From Arthrobacter sp. UNC362MFTsu5.1 (GTDB lineage Bacteria; Actinomycetota; Actinomycetes; Actinomycetales; Micrococcaceae), in NCBI RefSeq assembly GCF_000685965.1, contig NZ_JMLE01000001.1:372001-436000 (forward strand): a DNA stretch of 64,000 nt. Reading direction: 5' to 3'. Shown here piece after piece: positions 46,884 to 58,001 of this stretch. The stretch's first letter is position 1. Each line of letters begins with the position of its first letter. The notes beneath the pieces were generated by a model, which was not told the origin of the DNA, did not search any database, and saw only the letters and a program-made list of their open reading frames with translations. The translations under genes and the position numbers were made by a program.

Positions 46884-47141
46884 CTAGGAGTCGCCGCCGC
46901 CGGAGAAGCGCATCAGCAGGCCGAGCGCGATAATAACAACGCCCCAGGTGACCCCGAGGATGATCGTGAACCTGTTGAGGTTGCGCTCGGCCACGCCGGA
47001 CGAGCTCAGGCCAGAGCTCATGCCGCCGCCGAACATGTCCGACAGACCGCCGCCCCGTCCCTTGTGGAGCAGGATGAGCAGCGTCAGCAGGAGGCTGGTG
47101 ATGCCCAGGAGGATCTGCAGAATGACATGAAGAACGTCCAC
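46884..47141 (-). CDS. secG: preprotein translocase subunit SecG
   Basis: This 85-residue membrane component of SecYEG has two helices (about 1-22 and 55-77) joined by the typical loop HKGRGGGLSDMFGGG. The start is GTG at 47141 with GAAAGG upstream. It is the last gene of gap-pgk-tpiA-secG, 49 bases after tpiA. Confidence 0.95.
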   Translation of the reverse strand: MDVLHVILQILLGITSLLLTLLILLHKGRGGGLSDMFGGGMSSGLSSSGVAERNLNRFTIILGVTWGVVIIALGLLMRFSGGGDS

Positions 47142-47190
47142 GACGGCCTTTCAGAAGTTGATGATTGCGGGGGTCACGCCTGTGTCCGGA

Positions 47191-48006
47191 CTAATCCGTC
47201 AGCAGGTGACTCTCGAACCTGACAATATTAGCAAACTCCGCGGGATCGAGGCTGGCCCCGCCCACCAACACGCCGTCGACGTCGCGTTCGTTGAGGATGG
47301 CCGCGGCGTTGTTGGCCTTGACCGAACCGCCGTAGAGCAGGCGGACCTTGGCGGCGACCTCGTCACCGAAGAGGCTGACGAGTTCGGCGCGGATGGCTGC
47401 GCACATTTCCTGGGCGTCCTGCGGTCCGGCAACCTCACCGGTGCCAATGGCCCAGACGGGTTCGTAAGCGACCACGAGTTCAGCAGCTTCTTCAGCGCCA
47501 AGGCCCTCAACGTCGGCACGGAGCTGGTCCAGGGTGTGCTGGACATGCGTTCCGGCCTGCCGGATTTCGAGGCCCTCGCCGACGCAGAGCACCGGGGTGA
47601 CACCGTGGCGGAAGGCAGCCTTCACCTTGGCGTTCAGGACTTCGTCGGACTCGTTGTGGATGGTGCGCCGTTCGCTGTGGCCCACCAGGACGTACTTGCA
47701 GCCCAGCTTGTTGAGGAACTGGCCGCTGATGTCACCGGTGTAGGCACCCGAATCGAACTGCGACAGGTCCTGGCCGCCGTAGACAACCTCCAGTTCGTCA
47801 CCCTGAACCAGGGTCTGGACGCCGCGGAGGTCGGTGAAGGGCGGGAAGACGGCAACTTCCGCGCGGCTGTAGTCATGCTTGGCATCGGACAGGGTCCAGG
47901 CCAGCTTCTGCAGCAGGGTGATGCCCTGGACGTGGTCCATGTTCATCTTCCAGTTGCCGGCGATGAGGGGCGTGCGGTCGAACTTGCCGTTCGTTGACGT
48001 TGTCAC
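47191..48006 (-). CDS. tpiA: triosephosphate isomerase
   Basis: This 271-residue TIM-barrel glycolytic enzyme has N-terminal AGNWKMNMD with the catalytic Lys, VLVGHSERR with the catalytic His, the catalytic-Glu motif [11 protein letters not shown] and phosphate loop [12 protein letters not shown]. The start is GTG at 48006 with GGAG upstream. It lies 97 bases after pgk. Confidence 0.97.
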   Translation of the reverse strand: MTTSTNGKFDRTPLIAGNWKMNMDHVQGITLLQKLAWTLSDAKHDYSRAEVAVFPPFTDLRGVQTLVQGDELEVVYGGQDLSQFDSGAYTGDISGQFLNKLGCKYVLVGHSERRTIHNESDEVLNAKVKAAFRHGVTPVLCVGEGLEIRQAGTHVQHTLDQLRADVEGLGAEEAAELVVAYEPVWAIGTGEVAGPQDAQEMCAAIRAELVSLFGDEVAAKVRLLYGGSVKANNAAAILNERDVDGVLVGGASLDPAEFANIVRFESHLLTD

Positions 48007-48103
48007 GTGTTCTCCAAAAAGTGCTTGTCCAAAAGGGGCTGATGATGGAAACAGCCGGCAGGGCCCCGGCTATTTCAGCGGGGCGCCCTGCCGGCTGGAG
48101 GAT

Positions 48104-49330
48104 CTAGCGGTCCAGGACGCTGAGTCCCGGCAGTTCCTTGCCTTCGAGGTACTCCAGGCTGGCGCCGCCACCCGTGGAGATGTGGCCGAACTGGTCGTCA
48201 GCGAAGCCCAGCGTACGGACGGCGGCTGCGGAATCACCGCCGCCCACCACAGTGAAGGCATCCGCTTCAGTAAGCGCCTGCGCGATGGCACGGGTGCCGC
48301 CGGCAAATGCTTCGAATTCGAAGACACCCATGGGGCCGTTCCAGAACACGGTCTTGGCACCCTTGATCCGGCTGGCGAAGGCTGCTGCCGATTCGGGTCC
48401 GATGTCCAGGCCGATGCCCTGTGCGCCGAAGCTGCTGCTTTCGATGGCGTCCGCGCTGACCGTCTCGTGGTCGGCGTCCGCGGCGAACTTGGCCGCGACT
48501 ACAACGTCCGTGGGCACAACGAACTCGGTGCCTGCGTCCGCCGCCCGTTTCAGGTAGTCCTGCACCACGGGGATCTGGTCTTCTTCCAGCAGGCTGCCGG
48601 CCACTTTGTGACCCTCGGCTGCGAGGAAGGTGAACAGCATTCCGCCGCCTACCAGGATGGTGTCCGCTTTGCCGATCAGGTTGTCAATGACGGCAAGCTT
48701 GTCCGAGACCTTTGAACCGCCGAGCACGACGACGTAGGGCCGCTGGGTCTCCGTGGTGAGCTTGCGCAGCACCTCGACCTCGGTGTGCACGAGGTCGCCC
48801 TGGTACGACGGCAGCCGTGTGGCGACGTCGTACACGCTGGCGTGCTTGCGGTGGACGGCGCCGAAGGCGTCATCCACAAACGCGCCGTTATCCCCGGTCA
48901 AGGCCACCAGTTCGTCCGCGAAGGCGCCGCGTTCGGCGCCGTCCTTGCTGGTCTCACGGGCATCGAAACGGACGTTTTCAAGAACCAGCGCTTCGCCGTC
49001 CTGCAGCGAAGCGGCAAGCTCCTTGGCCGAAGCACCAACGGTGTCCCCGGCCAAGGCGACCTTGAAGGACGCCAGCTCAGCCAGCCGCGTCACGGCGGGC
49101 TTGAGGGAGTATTTTTCTTCCGGGGCGCCCTTGGGGCGGCCGAGGTGGGCTGTGACCAGCACGCGGGCACCGGCGTCCGTGAGCTTCGTCAGTACTGGCA
49201 GGGAGGCCTTGATGCGGCCGTCGTCAGTCACTTCAGAGCCGTCGAGCGGCACATTCAGGTCACTTCTGACCAGAATGTACCGCCCGCGGACACCATCAGC
49301 GATCAGTTCGTTGAGGGTGTGGAATGTCAT
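48104..49330 (-). CDS. pgk: phosphoglycerate kinase
   Basis: This 408-residue kinase makes ATP from 1,3-bisphosphoglycerate. Substrate motif [36 protein letters not shown] and the nucleotide site [13 protein letters not shown] with [10 protein letters not shown] are present. The start is ATG at 49330 (MTFHTL); the frame is open further upstream but overlaps gap. Ten bases separate it from gap. Confidence 0.97.
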   Translation of the reverse strand: MTFHTLNELIADGVRGRYILVRSDLNVPLDGSEVTDDGRIKASLPVLTKLTDAGARVLVTAHLGRPKGAPEEKYSLKPAVTRLAELASFKVALAGDTVGASAKELAASLQDGEALVLENVRFDARETSKDGAERGAFADELVALTGDNGAFVDDAFGAVHRKHASVYDVATRLPSYQGDLVHTEVEVLRKLTTETQRPYVVVLGGSKVSDKLAVIDNLIGKADTILVGGGMLFTFLAAEGHKVAGSLLEEDQIPVVQDYLKRAADAGTEFVVPTDVVVAAKFAADADHETVSADAIESSSFGAQGIGLDIGPESAAAFASRIKGAKTVFWNGPMGVFEFEAFAGGTRAIAQALTEADAFTVVGGGDSAAAVRTLGFADDQFGHISTGGGASLEYLEGKELPGLSVLDR

Positions 49331-49340
49331 GTGTCTAACC

Positions 49341-50444
<1,104 letters not shown>

Positions 50445-50524
50445 TTACCAGATCGGAGGGCGACCAGCCACATTGCTGAAGGCTAACCGCCTTCCGTGAT
50501 CCATCTTACGTTTAAGTAGGTCGA

Positions 50525-50542
50525 CCCCCGCAAGTGCGGGGG
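50525..50542 (-). terminator. hairpin downstream of sodA
   Basis: CCCCCGCA/TGCGGGGG closes a 2-base loop in the 265 bases between sodA and gap. There is no T-run. It is the likely 3' end of the sodA message, ahead of the gap promoter region. Confidence 0.5.
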
Positions 50543-50616
50543 CCGTCCTTCCACGATTCGGTCCTAAACGGCCTGAATGTGAAGTTTGTTACAGGTGGGT
50601 GTCGTGCCTGTCACGC

Positions 50617-51240
50617 TTAGAGGGTGATGAGGCCCGTGGCGTTCTTGCGTGCACCGTCGAAGCGCTTGGCGACGTCGGCCCAGTTCACGATGTTCCAGAA
50701 TGCCTTGACGTAGTCAGCCTTGACGTTGACGTAGTCCAGGTAGAAGGCGTGCTCCCACATGTCGAGCATGAGCAGCGGCGTGGTGCCGAGTGCAACGTTG
50801 CCCTGCTGGTCGTACAGCTGCTCGATGACGAGGTTTCCGCCGATGGGCTCGTAGGCGAGGAAGCCCCAGCCCGAACCCTGCAGGCCGAGCGCGGCAGCGC
50901 TGAACTGCGCACGGAAGGCGTCGAAGGAACCGAAGGCATCGTCGATGGCCGCGGCCAGTTCACCCTCGGGCTTGTCGCCGCCGTCCGGAGACAGGTTGTT
51001 CCAGAACACGGAGTGGTTGACGTGGCCGCCGGTGTGGAAAGCCAGGTCCTTCGAAAGGCGGTTGATGTTGGCGAAGTCGCCCTTTTCGCGTGCCTCAGCC
51101 AGCTGTGCCAGCGCGTTGTTGGCGCCGGCCACGTAGGCAGCGTGGTGCTTGCTGTGGTGCAGCTCCATGATGCGGGCGGAGATGTGGGGCTCCAGCGCTG
51201 CATAGTCGTAGCTAAGTTCAGGCAGTACGTACTCGGTCAC
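50617..51240 (-). CDS. sodA: superoxide dismutase (Fe/Mn type)
   Basis: This 207-residue Fe/Mn superoxide dismutase has metal ligands in [23 protein letters not shown] and [18 protein letters not shown] at 51240 ([13 protein letters not shown]) is set as the start because GGAGG lies five bases upstream; that same GGAGG is part of an ATG-led extension from 51252 that would bury it. The metal (Fe or Mn) cannot be told by eye. It lies between whiA and the gap operon. Confidence 0.95.
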   Translation of the reverse strand: MTEYVLPELSYDYAALEPHISARIMELHHSKHHAAYVAGANNALAQLAEAREKGDFANINRLSKDLAFHTGGHVNHSVFWNNLSPDGGDKPEGELAAAIDDAFGSFDAFRAQFSAAALGLQGSGWGFLAYEPIGGNLVIEQLYDQQGNVALGTTPLLMLDMWEHAFYLDYVNVKADYVKAFWNIVNWADVAKRFDGARKNATGLITL

Positions 51241-51363
51241 AAAATCCTCCATTGTCGTGGACGGGTTGTCCGGTTTGCTAACTCTCGGATTGTGCATCCG
51301 GATGACTGGTCACCCGGAAATTTAGCGGGTTTCCGTTACCCGGTCTTGATTCTAGGGGTGCCG

Positions 51364-52344
51364 TTACTCGTCCAGCATTTCCGGCGTCACATTGGCCTCG
51401 GTCCCGGGGATCCCCAGGTCCAGGGCGCGCTTGTCCGCCATCGCCAGGAGCCTGCGGATCCTGCCGGCAATGGCGTCCTTGGTCATGGGCGGGTCCGCCA
51501 GCCGGCCGAGTTCGTCCAGGCTGGCCTGCTTGTGCGCAACACGCAGTTCACCGGCGTATTTCAGGTGGTCCGGGACATCGTCACCGAGGATCTCCAAGGC
51601 GCGGTCCACCCTGGCCCCGGCGGCAACAGCGGCCTGCGCCGAGCGGCGCAGGTTCGCGTCGTCGAAGTTGGCCAGCCTGTTGGCCGTGGCCCGCACCTCT
51701 TTGCGCATGCGGCGTTCTTCCCAGACCATCAAGGCGTCGTGCGCGCCCATTCGGGTGAGCAGGGCGGCGATGGTGTCGCCGTCCCGGATCACCACGCGGT
51801 CCACTCCCCTGACTTCGCGGGCCTTGGCCTGGATGCCCAGGCGGCGGGCCGCCCCAACCAGCGCCAGCGCCGATTCGGGTCCGGGACATGTCACTTCCAT
51901 CGCGGAGGAGCGGCCGGGTTCGGTCAGCGAGCCGTGGGCAAGGAACGCCCCGCGCCACACGGCTTCCGCGTCGGCGGCGGAGCCGTTGACCACTGCCGAG
52001 GGCAGCCCCCGCACGGGACGGCCGCGGGCGTCCAGCAGCCCGGTCTGGCGGGCGAGTGCTTCGCCGTCCCGCACCACGCGGACCACATACCGGTTGCCGC
52101 GGCGGAGCCCGCCGCCGGAGACGACGATGATCTCGCTCTGGTGGCCGTAGACTTCCGCGATGGCAGCCCGGAGCCGGCGCGCCGTGGACGCGAGGTCCAC
52201 CTCGGCTTCGATGACGATCCGGCCCGAAATGATGTGGAGTCCGCCGGCGAATCGCAGCATTGCGGAGACTTCAGCCTTGCGGACCGAGGACTTCTTAATG
52301 TCCAGGCGGGACAGTTCTTCCTTGACTGATGATGTCAGTGCCAT
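51364..52344 (-). CDS. whiA: sporulation/division regulator WhiA
   Basis: This 326-residue protein has an N-terminal LAGLIDADG-like domain (about 15-215; [12 protein letters not shown] region) and a C-terminal HTH (about 230-320; [25 protein letters not shown]). WhiA controls division genes in actinobacteria, including those that do not sporulate. The start is ATG at 52344 with AGGAAGG upstream. It is the third gene of rapZ-yvcK-whiA. Confidence 0.95.
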   Translation of the reverse strand: MALTSSVKEELSRLDIKKSSVRKAEVSAMLRFAGGLHIISGRIVIEAEVDLASTARRLRAAIAEVYGHQSEIIVVSGGGLRRGNRYVVRVVRDGEALARQTGLLDARGRPVRGLPSAVVNGSAADAEAVWRGAFLAHGSLTEPGRSSAMEVTCPGPESALALVGAARRLGIQAKAREVRGVDRVVIRDGDTIAALLTRMGAHDALMVWEERRMRKEVRATANRLANFDDANLRRSAQAAVAAGARVDRALEILGDDVPDHLKYAGELRVAHKQASLDELGRLADPPMTKDAIAGRIRRLLAMADKRALDLGIPGTEANVTPEMLDE

Positions 52345-52353
52345 GGCACCTTC

Positions 52354-53373
52354 CTAACTGTTCCCGAAAATATCGTGGTACGCCGTTGCCAGACGCAGGG
52401 GGTCGTGGATCGGACGGCGGCTCGACGCCCCTACTTTACCCAACACAACCTCGGCGCCGAGCATCCCGGCGGCCCGCTTGAATTCCTCGACGTCCGGCAC
52501 GGACACGGGGTCCGCGAGCACGACGTCGATGCTGAAGTCGGGCGCATAGCTGCGCAGCACATGCAGGTGGTCGGCGGCGGACATGCCGGAGGTCTCTTTG
52601 GTGTCCGTGGCCAGGTTCATGGTGAGGCACCGCCTCGCGGGCGTATCGGACAGCGCCTGGCGCATCTCGGGCAGCAGCAGGTGCGGCAGCACGGACGTGT
52701 ACCAGGACCCCGGCCCGAGGATGACCCAGTCAGCCAGTTCGATGGCCGTCAGGGCTTCGACGCAGGCATGGGCCGATTCCGGCAGGAGCCGGACGCTCTC
52801 CAGCGAACCCGCCACCGCGCACTTGGCCTGGCCCCTGACCGTTTCCAGGGTGGACGTCCCGTCCGGACCGGGAACCCGGACTTCGCCCTCGATCGTCAGC
52901 GGCTCGCTGGACATGGGCAGGACCTGTCCGCGGGCACCGAGCAGCGCGCCGGCCCACTTCAGGCCGCCGACGGTGTCGCCGAGCAGCTCCCAGAGGGTGA
53001 CGATAAGCAGGTTGCCCATGGCGTGGTCGTCAAGTGAACCGCCGCGGCCTGCCCCCGGCTTGAAGCGGTGCTGCATGACATCCCGCCAGGTCCGGCCCCA
53101 GTCGGTGTCGTCACACAGGGCCGTCAGTGCCATCCGGAGGTCTCCGGGCGGGAGGACGCCGTACTCCTCGCGCAGGCGGCCGGAGGACCCGCCGTCGTCC
53201 GCTACGGTGACGATGGCGGTCAGGTCGGAGGTGAGCAGGCGAAGGGCGGACAGCGAAGCGGAGAGCCCGTGGCCCCCGCCGAGGGCGACGACGGACGGCC
53301 CTTTGTCCAACTGCCCGCCGATGGTCCCCCCGGCCGGCGGAACCAGGGGCAGCGGCCCGGTAAGCAGTCCCAT
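52354..53373 (-). CDS. yvcK: YvcK/CofD-like protein (gluconeogenesis factor)
   Basis: This 339-residue Rossmann-fold protein binds UDP-sugars in Bacillus and affects envelope and carbon metabolism. Family motifs are VVALGGGHGLSASL, VADDGGSSGRLREE, PPGDLRMALTAL and ILGPGSWYTSVLPHLL. The start is ATG at 53373, overlapping the rapZ stop by one base. Nine bases separate it from whiA. Confidence 0.94.
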   Translation of the reverse strand: MGLLTGPLPLVPPAGGTIGGQLDKGPSVVALGGGHGLSASLSALRLLTSDLTAIVTVADDGGSSGRLREEYGVLPPGDLRMALTALCDDTDWGRTWRDVMQHRFKPGAGRGGSLDDHAMGNLLIVTLWELLGDTVGGLKWAGALLGARGQVLPMSSEPLTIEGEVRVPGPDGTSTLETVRGQAKCAVAGSLESVRLLPESAHACVEALTAIELADWVILGPGSWYTSVLPHLLLPEMRQALSDTPARRCLTMNLATDTKETSGMSAADHLHVLRSYAPDFSIDVVLADPVSVPDVEEFKRAAGMLGAEVVLGKVGASSRRPIHDPLRLATAYHDIFGNS

Positions 53374-54296
53374 TACTCCCGGCCCAGATCCCGGTGCGTG
53401 GTGGTTACGGTGACCCGGGGGTACTGTGCGAGCTTCTTTGACAGTTCCATGGCGACCGCAACCGACCGATGCTTGCCGCCGGTGCAGCCCACGGCGATGG
53501 TGGCGTAGTGCTTGTTCTCCCGGCGGTAGCCGTCCAGGACGGGTTCGATCGCCAGGACGTAGCGGTCCACGAAGCTCTTGACCCCCTCGGCCTCAAGGAC
53601 GTAATCGCTGACGTCCTTGTCCAGGCCGGTGTGCGGGCGGAGCTGCGGAACCCAGTGCGGGTTCGGGATGAAGCGCGCGTCCACCACAAAGTTCGCATCC
53701 ACCGGCAGGCCGTACTTGAAGCCGAAGCTCATGACGTTCAGCCGAAGGGCCACGGGGCCGGTTTCGCTGAAGAGCTCGGTGATGGCGGTGGCCAGTGCGT
53801 GGACGTTGAACTCGGACGTGTCCAGCACAATGTCAGCGGAATCGCGGAGTTCATGCAGCAGCTCCCGCTCTGCGGCGATGCCGTCGAGGATCCGCCCGCC
53901 TTCCTGGAGCGGGTGCGGACGGCGGCCCTGCTCGAAGCGCCGGACCAGGACGTCGTCGTTGGCGTCCAGGAACAGGACGCGGAACATGACACCGCTCGCC
54001 TCAAGGGTCTTCAGCGCGGTCCGGATATCAGTGAACAGCGCCTTGCTGCGGACGTCCACCACCACGGCCAGCTTGGGAATGGACTGCGGGGCGTGGGACA
54101 CGAGCTCAGCCAGGGTGCCGAGCATCTGCGGCGGAAGATTTTCCACCACGTACCAGCCGTGGTCCTCAAGGGCGTCCGCAGCGGTACTGCGGCCTGCCCC
54201 GGACATACCCGTCACCACGAGCAGCTCCGCTTCAACGGGCCTGACGGGCGTCATGCCGTCCTGTTCCGCTTCGGATCCTGCCGTTGACTCTGCCAT
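53373..54296 (-). CDS. rapZ: RNase adapter/nucleotide-binding protein RapZ (YvcJ)
   Basis: This 307-residue P-loop protein has Walker [10 protein letters not shown] at about 30-38 and DVRSKALF. The C-terminal RapZ domain contains [20 protein letters not shown] and [19 protein letters not shown]. In enterobacteria it targets a small RNA for cleavage; its role in actinobacteria is less clear. The start is ATG at 54296. Confidence 0.94.
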   Translation of the reverse strand: MAESTAGSEAEQDGMTPVRPVEAELLVVTGMSGAGRSTAADALEDHGWYVVENLPPQMLGTLAELVSHAPQSIPKLAVVVDVRSKALFTDIRTALKTLEASGVMFRVLFLDANDDVLVRRFEQGRRPHPLQEGGRILDGIAAERELLHELRDSADIVLDTSEFNVHALATAITELFSETGPVALRLNVMSFGFKYGLPVDANFVVDARFIPNPHWVPQLRPHTGLDKDVSDYVLEAEGVKSFVDRYVLAIEPVLDGYRRENKHYATIAVGCTGGKHRSVAVAMELSKKLAQYPRVTVTTTHRDLGRE

Positions 54297-54364
54297 GAGC
54301 AATGCCCCATTCCTGCTGTGTAATTCGACGCAACCGCGCGTTCCGCTTCAGGTCCTTACCCTAG

Positions 54365-56374
54365 CTAAGTTTCAATGATTTCGCCGGTGGTCATGTTGAT
54401 TGCCGGCACTTCCGTACCCGAGGCCGCGGCACCGCTGCTGAAATGGCTGACGATGGCGTCAGCCAGCGAGGGTCCGATGCCCTTGGCCGTGGCCAGTTCC
54501 GCCGCACTCGCTGTGCGGATGCTCTTGACGGAACCGAACTGTGCCAGCAGTGCTTTGCGCTTGGCCTCGCCCAGGCCGGGAACGCTGTCCAGGGCCGAAA
54601 CCGTCATGGCCTTGCCGCGCTTCTGGCGGTGGAAGGTAATGGCGAAGCGGTGGGCTTCATCGCGGATGCGCTGGAGCAGGTAGAGGCCTTCGGACGTCCT
54701 GGGCAGGATCACCGGGAAATCACTGTCCGGGAGCCAGACCTCTTCAAGGCGCTTGGCCAGCCCAACCACGTAGACGTCCTCGATCCCGAGCTCTGCCAGG
54801 GCACGCGCTGCCGCATTGACCTGGGGCTTGCCGCCGTCCACCACCACCAGGTTGGGCGGATAGGCGAATTTTGCGCGCGGGGCGGGGGTGGTGGTGTCCT
54901 GCATGGAAGCGACGGCCAGGGCCTCAAGCGCGGCCTGGTGGCCGGGAAGTTTCGCTGCTTCCGCCTGCGCCTCCTGCTCCTGGAGGTAGTTCCGGAATCG
55001 CCTGGTGAGAACATCGTGCATGGCTGCGGTGTCGTCCGTGGCTGCGGCGCCGGTGATGGAGAATTTGCGGTAGTCGGACTTCTTGGGAAGGCCGTCTTCC
55101 ACCACCACCATGGAGGCCACCACGTTGGTCCCCTGCACGTGCGAGATGTCGAAGCACTCGATGCGGAGCAGCGCCACAGGAAGGTCCAGGGCTTCCTGGA
55201 GTTCCTGCAGGGCCAGGGACCGGTTGGTCAGGTCTCCGGCCCGGCGCGACTTGTGCAGCTTCAGAGCATGCTCGGCGTTTTCCCGCACTGTGGACATGAG
55301 CGCTGCCTTGTCGCCGCGGCGCGGGACCCGGATGTCCACCTTCGCGCCCCGCAGCCCGGCGAGCCACTGGGCGAGTTCAGCGGCGTTGCTCGGCTCTTCG
55401 GGCACCAGGACTTCGCGGGGCATCCGCCCCTGCGTTTCGCCTTCTTCGCCGTAGACCTGCTGGAGCAGGTGCTCCACGAGGTCCGGCGTCGTGAAGTCTT
55501 CGACCTTCTCCACCACCCAGCCGCGCTGGCCGCGGACGCGCCCGCCCCGGACGTGGAACACCTGAACGGCCGCCTCCAGCTCGTCCTCATGCAGCGCGAA
55601 GATGTCGGCGTCAGTGTCCTCCGCGAGAACCACGGCGTTGCGTTCGAAGACCTTCCGGAGGGCGATGATGTCGTCCCGGACCCGTGCGGCACGCTCGTAG
55701 TCAAGCTCGGCAACAGCCGCAGCCATGTCCTTTTCCAGCCGCCCGATGAAGCGCTTGGCTTCGCCGCCCATGAAGGAGCAGAAGTCCTCCGCCAGTGCCC
55801 GGTGTTCCTCCGGCGTCACCCGGCCGACACACGGCGCGGAGCATTTGTCGATGTAGCCGAGCAGGCAGGGCCGCCCGCTTGCCTGCGCCCGCTTCAGGAC
55901 GCCGGGGCTGCAGCTGCGGACCGGGAAGACGCGCAGCAGCGTATCCATGGTTTCGCGGATGGCTCCGGCCGTGTACGGGCCGAAGTAGCGGGTGCCCTTG
56001 CGGCGTTCCCCGCGCAGCACCTGCACGCGGGGGAACTTCTCCCCCATCGTGACGGCAAGGTACGGGTAGGTTTTGTCATCGCGGAAGACGACATTAAACC
56101 GGGGCTTGAATTCCTTGATCCAGGTGTACTCCAGCTGGAGCGACTCAAGCTCACTTCCGACGACGGTCCACTCCACGCTGCTGGCAGCGTGGACCATGGC
56201 GTACGTCTTGGGCAGCAGTCCTCCGGGATTGGCGAAGTACGAATTCAGGCGGGACCGCAGGCTTTTGGCCTTGCCGACATAGATGACTCGGCCGTGCGGA
56301 TCCCGGAAGCGGTACACGCCCGGGTTGGTTGGAATCTCACCCGTTTGGGGTCGGTAACTAGCTGGATCTGCCAC
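54365..56374 (-). CDS. uvrC: UvrABC system protein C
   Basis: This 669-residue nucleotide-excision-repair nuclease makes both incisions. An N-terminal GIY-YIG domain (about 16-95; [21 protein letters not shown]) is followed by a UVR motif, an RNase H-like endonuclease domain ([21 protein letters not shown], with [12 protein letters not shown]) and C-terminal helix-hairpin-helix repeats ([13 protein letters not shown]). The start is GTG at 56374. The next gene, rapZ, follows after 68 bases. Confidence 0.96.
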   Translation of the reverse strand: MADPASYRPQTGEIPTNPGVYRFRDPHGRVIYVGKAKSLRSRLNSYFANPGGLLPKTYAMVHAASSVEWTVVGSELESLQLEYTWIKEFKPRFNVVFRDDKTYPYLAVTMGEKFPRVQVLRGERRKGTRYFGPYTAGAIRETMDTLLRVFPVRSCSPGVLKRAQASGRPCLLGYIDKCSAPCVGRVTPEEHRALAEDFCSFMGGEAKRFIGRLEKDMAAAVAELDYERAARVRDDIIALRKVFERNAVVLAEDTDADIFALHEDELEAAVQVFHVRGGRVRGQRGWVVEKVEDFTTPDLVEHLLQQVYGEEGETQGRMPREVLVPEEPSNAAELAQWLAGLRGAKVDIRVPRRGDKAALMSTVRENAEHALKLHKSRRAGDLTNRSLALQELQEALDLPVALLRIECFDISHVQGTNVVASMVVVEDGLPKKSDYRKFSITGAAATDDTAAMHDVLTRRFRNYLQEQEAQAEAAKLPGHQAALEALAVASMQDTTTPAPRAKFAYPPNLVVVDGGKPQVNAAARALAELGIEDVYVVGLAKRLEEVWLPDSDFPVILPRTSEGLYLLQRIRDEAHRFAITFHRQKRGKAMTVSALDSVPGLGEAKRKALLAQFGSVKSIRTASAAELATAKGIGPSLADAIVSHFSSGAAASGTEVPAINMTTGEIIET

Positions 56375-56392
56375 GATTCAAGTCTACTGACG

Positions 56393-56428
56393 CTGCAGGG
56401 GTCTTCCGGACAAGGGACTCCCCTGCAG
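56393..56428 (-). terminator. hairpin between plsC-like gene and uvrC
   Basis: CTGCAGGGG (56393-56401) and CCCCTGCAG (56420-56428) are exact complements around an 18-base loop. It is 90 bases beyond the acyltransferase stop and just before uvrC. Confidence 0.45.
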
Positions 56429-56442
56429 TGATCCTTCCGCCC

Positions 56443-56477
56443 TCAGGCTTACTCCGTCAGGCTTACGCCGTCAGGCC
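56443..56477. repeat. 14-bp tandem repeat, about 2.5 copies
   Basis: TCAGGCTTAC(T/G)CCG occurs twice in tandem (56443-56456 and 56457-56470), followed by a partial TCAGGCC copy, in the gap after the acyltransferase gene. Confidence 0.8.
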
Positions 56478-56516
56478 CCCGCCCGGAGGCCGGGCCAGGG
56501 CCCGCGGTCCGTGGCG

Positions 56517-57185
56517 CTACTCCGCGACCTTGCTCTGGTTGTAGCTGGTGGAACGCTCCTGGCGGCTGAGCTCTGCAATGGCGTCCATGATGCGGTCCGT
56601 GACCTGGCGCCGGGCCGGCAGTGAGTGGTCCGGTCCGGTCTTTTCGAAGTACAGCGGCTCGCCCACTTTCATGGTGAAGTGCTGCGGCTTCACGCCGTTC
56701 TGCCCGGCGGGCTGGAGGTTCTCGGTACCGATGAGGCCGACCGGAATGACGGGGGCCCCGGTGGTCAGGGCCAGCCAGCCGACTCCCGTGCGGCCGCGGT
56801 AGAGGATGCCGTCCCTGGACCGCGTACCTTCCGGGTAGATGCCGATGCCTTTCCCGGCCTCGAGGATGTCCAGCAGCGTCTTGAGCGCAGCCACACTCGC
56901 AGCCTGCTCCCCGCGCTCCACCGGGATGGAGCCTACGGATTCGAAGAAGGACTTCATGACCTTCCCCTTCACGCCTCCCGTGGTGAAGTATTCGGCCTTG
57001 GCGAAGAAGGCCACCGGACGTGGCATGAGCGCCTGCACGATCACGCTGTCCAGGAAGGACAGGTGGTTCGGCGCCACGATGAACGGGCCCTCTTTGGGAA
57101 CGTTCTCCAGCCCGATGACAGTGGGACGGCAGGTTCCGGAGATCAGGGTGCGGGTGGTCCAGCGGATTGCATCAAACAGTGCCAT
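56517..57185 (-). CDS. 1-acyl-sn-glycerol-3-phosphate acyltransferase (PlsC family)
   Basis: This 222-residue membrane-associated acyltransferase has the H-x4-D motif NHLSFLD at 40-46. The glycerol-phosphate site is PEGTRSRDG, and GTENLQP is a later block. It likely makes phosphatidic acid or acylates a related lipid. The start is ATG at 57185 with AGGTG upstream, inside the 3' end of the HAD phosphatase gene (14-base overlap), so the two are co-translated. Confidence 0.9.
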   Translation of the reverse strand: MALFDAIRWTTRTLISGTCRPTVIGLENVPKEGPFIVAPNHLSFLDSVIVQALMPRPVAFFAKAEYFTTGGVKGKVMKSFFESVGSIPVERGEQAASVAALKTLLDILEAGKGIGIYPEGTRSRDGILYRGRTGVGWLALTTGAPVIPVGLIGTENLQPAGQNGVKPQHFTMKVGEPLYFEKTGPDHSLPARRQVTDRIMDAIAELSRQERSTSYNQSKVAE

Positions 57186-57888
57186 CGTTGCGCACCTCGC
57201 TTAGGGCAGCGGCGCGTACGGCGTCCATGCTTTCAACCGCCGCGACGAGGTCTGTTGTGGAGTGCACGATAGTCACGGCGCCCGCCTCATGAAGCTCGCC
57301 GTCGGGAGCGAATCCCCAGCTGACGCCGATGCAGTCCAGGCCGTTCGCCATGGCGCCGGCCACGTCCTGGGCGCGGTCCCCCACCATGACGGCGTGTTGC
57401 GTGCGGAGATCCGACATGGCGGCGGCGATAATTTCGGTCTTTCCGCGCGGGGCGTTGGTGTGAGCGGCCTCATCGGCCGCCGAACCGCGGATGAAGCGGA
57501 AGGAAGCGGCGATGCCGTGGTGTTCCAGCACGATCCGTGCCAGCCCTTCCGGCTTCTGCGTGGCGACGGCAATCGGACGGCCCGCGGCGGCGTAGCCTTC
57601 GACGACTTCCTGGATCCCGGGGTACAAGCGGCTCTGGGCGATGCCGGTCTCGAGGTAGTGCGCCCGGTACAGGCGGATGACCTCCGCCAGCTGCTCCTGC
57701 GGAACTCCCGCGATATGAAGGAGGGAGTCGCTGAGCTTCGGACCGATCATCGCGTCCAGTTGGGCCTGGGCCGGGACCCTGATGCCGAGTTGGGTAAGGG
57801 CCGCGGAGATTCCGCCCGTTATTCCCCCCGCCGGATCGACAAGAGTGCCGTCCAGGTCGAAGATCACGGGCACTGTTGAAAGGGTCAC
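57172..57888 (-). CDS. HAD-family phosphatase, phosphoglycolate phosphatase-like
   Basis: This HAD hydrolase with an alpha-helical cap (about 238 residues) has motif I FDLDGTLVDP, motif II VATQKPEGLA, a motif III lysine region and motif IV MVGDRAQDVAGA. It resembles Gph/PpaX-type enzymes; the substrate is not fixed by sequence. GTG at 57888 (MTLSTVPVIFDLDGTL) is chosen; a TTG at 57906 would add six residues. It precedes the plsC-like gene in a two-gene operon. Confidence 0.87.
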   Translation of the reverse strand: MTLSTVPVIFDLDGTLVDPAGGITGGISAALTQLGIRVPAQAQLDAMIGPKLSDSLLHIAGVPQEQLAEVIRLYRAHYLETGIAQSRLYPGIQEVVEGYAAAGRPIAVATQKPEGLARIVLEHHGIAASFRFIRGSAADEAAHTNAPRGKTEIIAAAMSDLRTQHAVMVGDRAQDVAGAMANGLDCIGVSWGFAPDGELHEAGAVTIVHSTTDLVAAVESMDAVRAAALSEVRNDGTV

Positions 57889-57904
57889 CGGCTTAGTTTC
57901 CCAC

Positions 57905-57990
57905 AAGTGCGCGAATGGCTGAAACTCGCATTCCCCGGCGGGAATACTTCTTCCCGCCGGATCAGCAAGCTCCAGCCATTCAGCGCACTT
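57905..57990. terminator. long two-part hairpin after uvrA
   Basis: The outer stem AAGTGCGC-GAATGGCTG (57905-57921) pairs with 57973-57990, leaving one extra base. The inner stem CCGGCGGGAA/TTCCCGCCGG (57935-57944 and 57951-57960) is perfect. It occupies nearly the whole gap between the uvrA stop and the HAD gene start. Confidence 0.65.
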
Positions 57991-58001
57991 AAGGTCTCCT
58001 G

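Noticed and set aside
54443..56431. A 662-codon open frame on the plus strand opposite uvrC
   Set aside because: It is a GC-rich antisense shadow: it covers a gene with all UvrC motifs, its translation has no recognisable domain, and it lacks a ribosome binding site.
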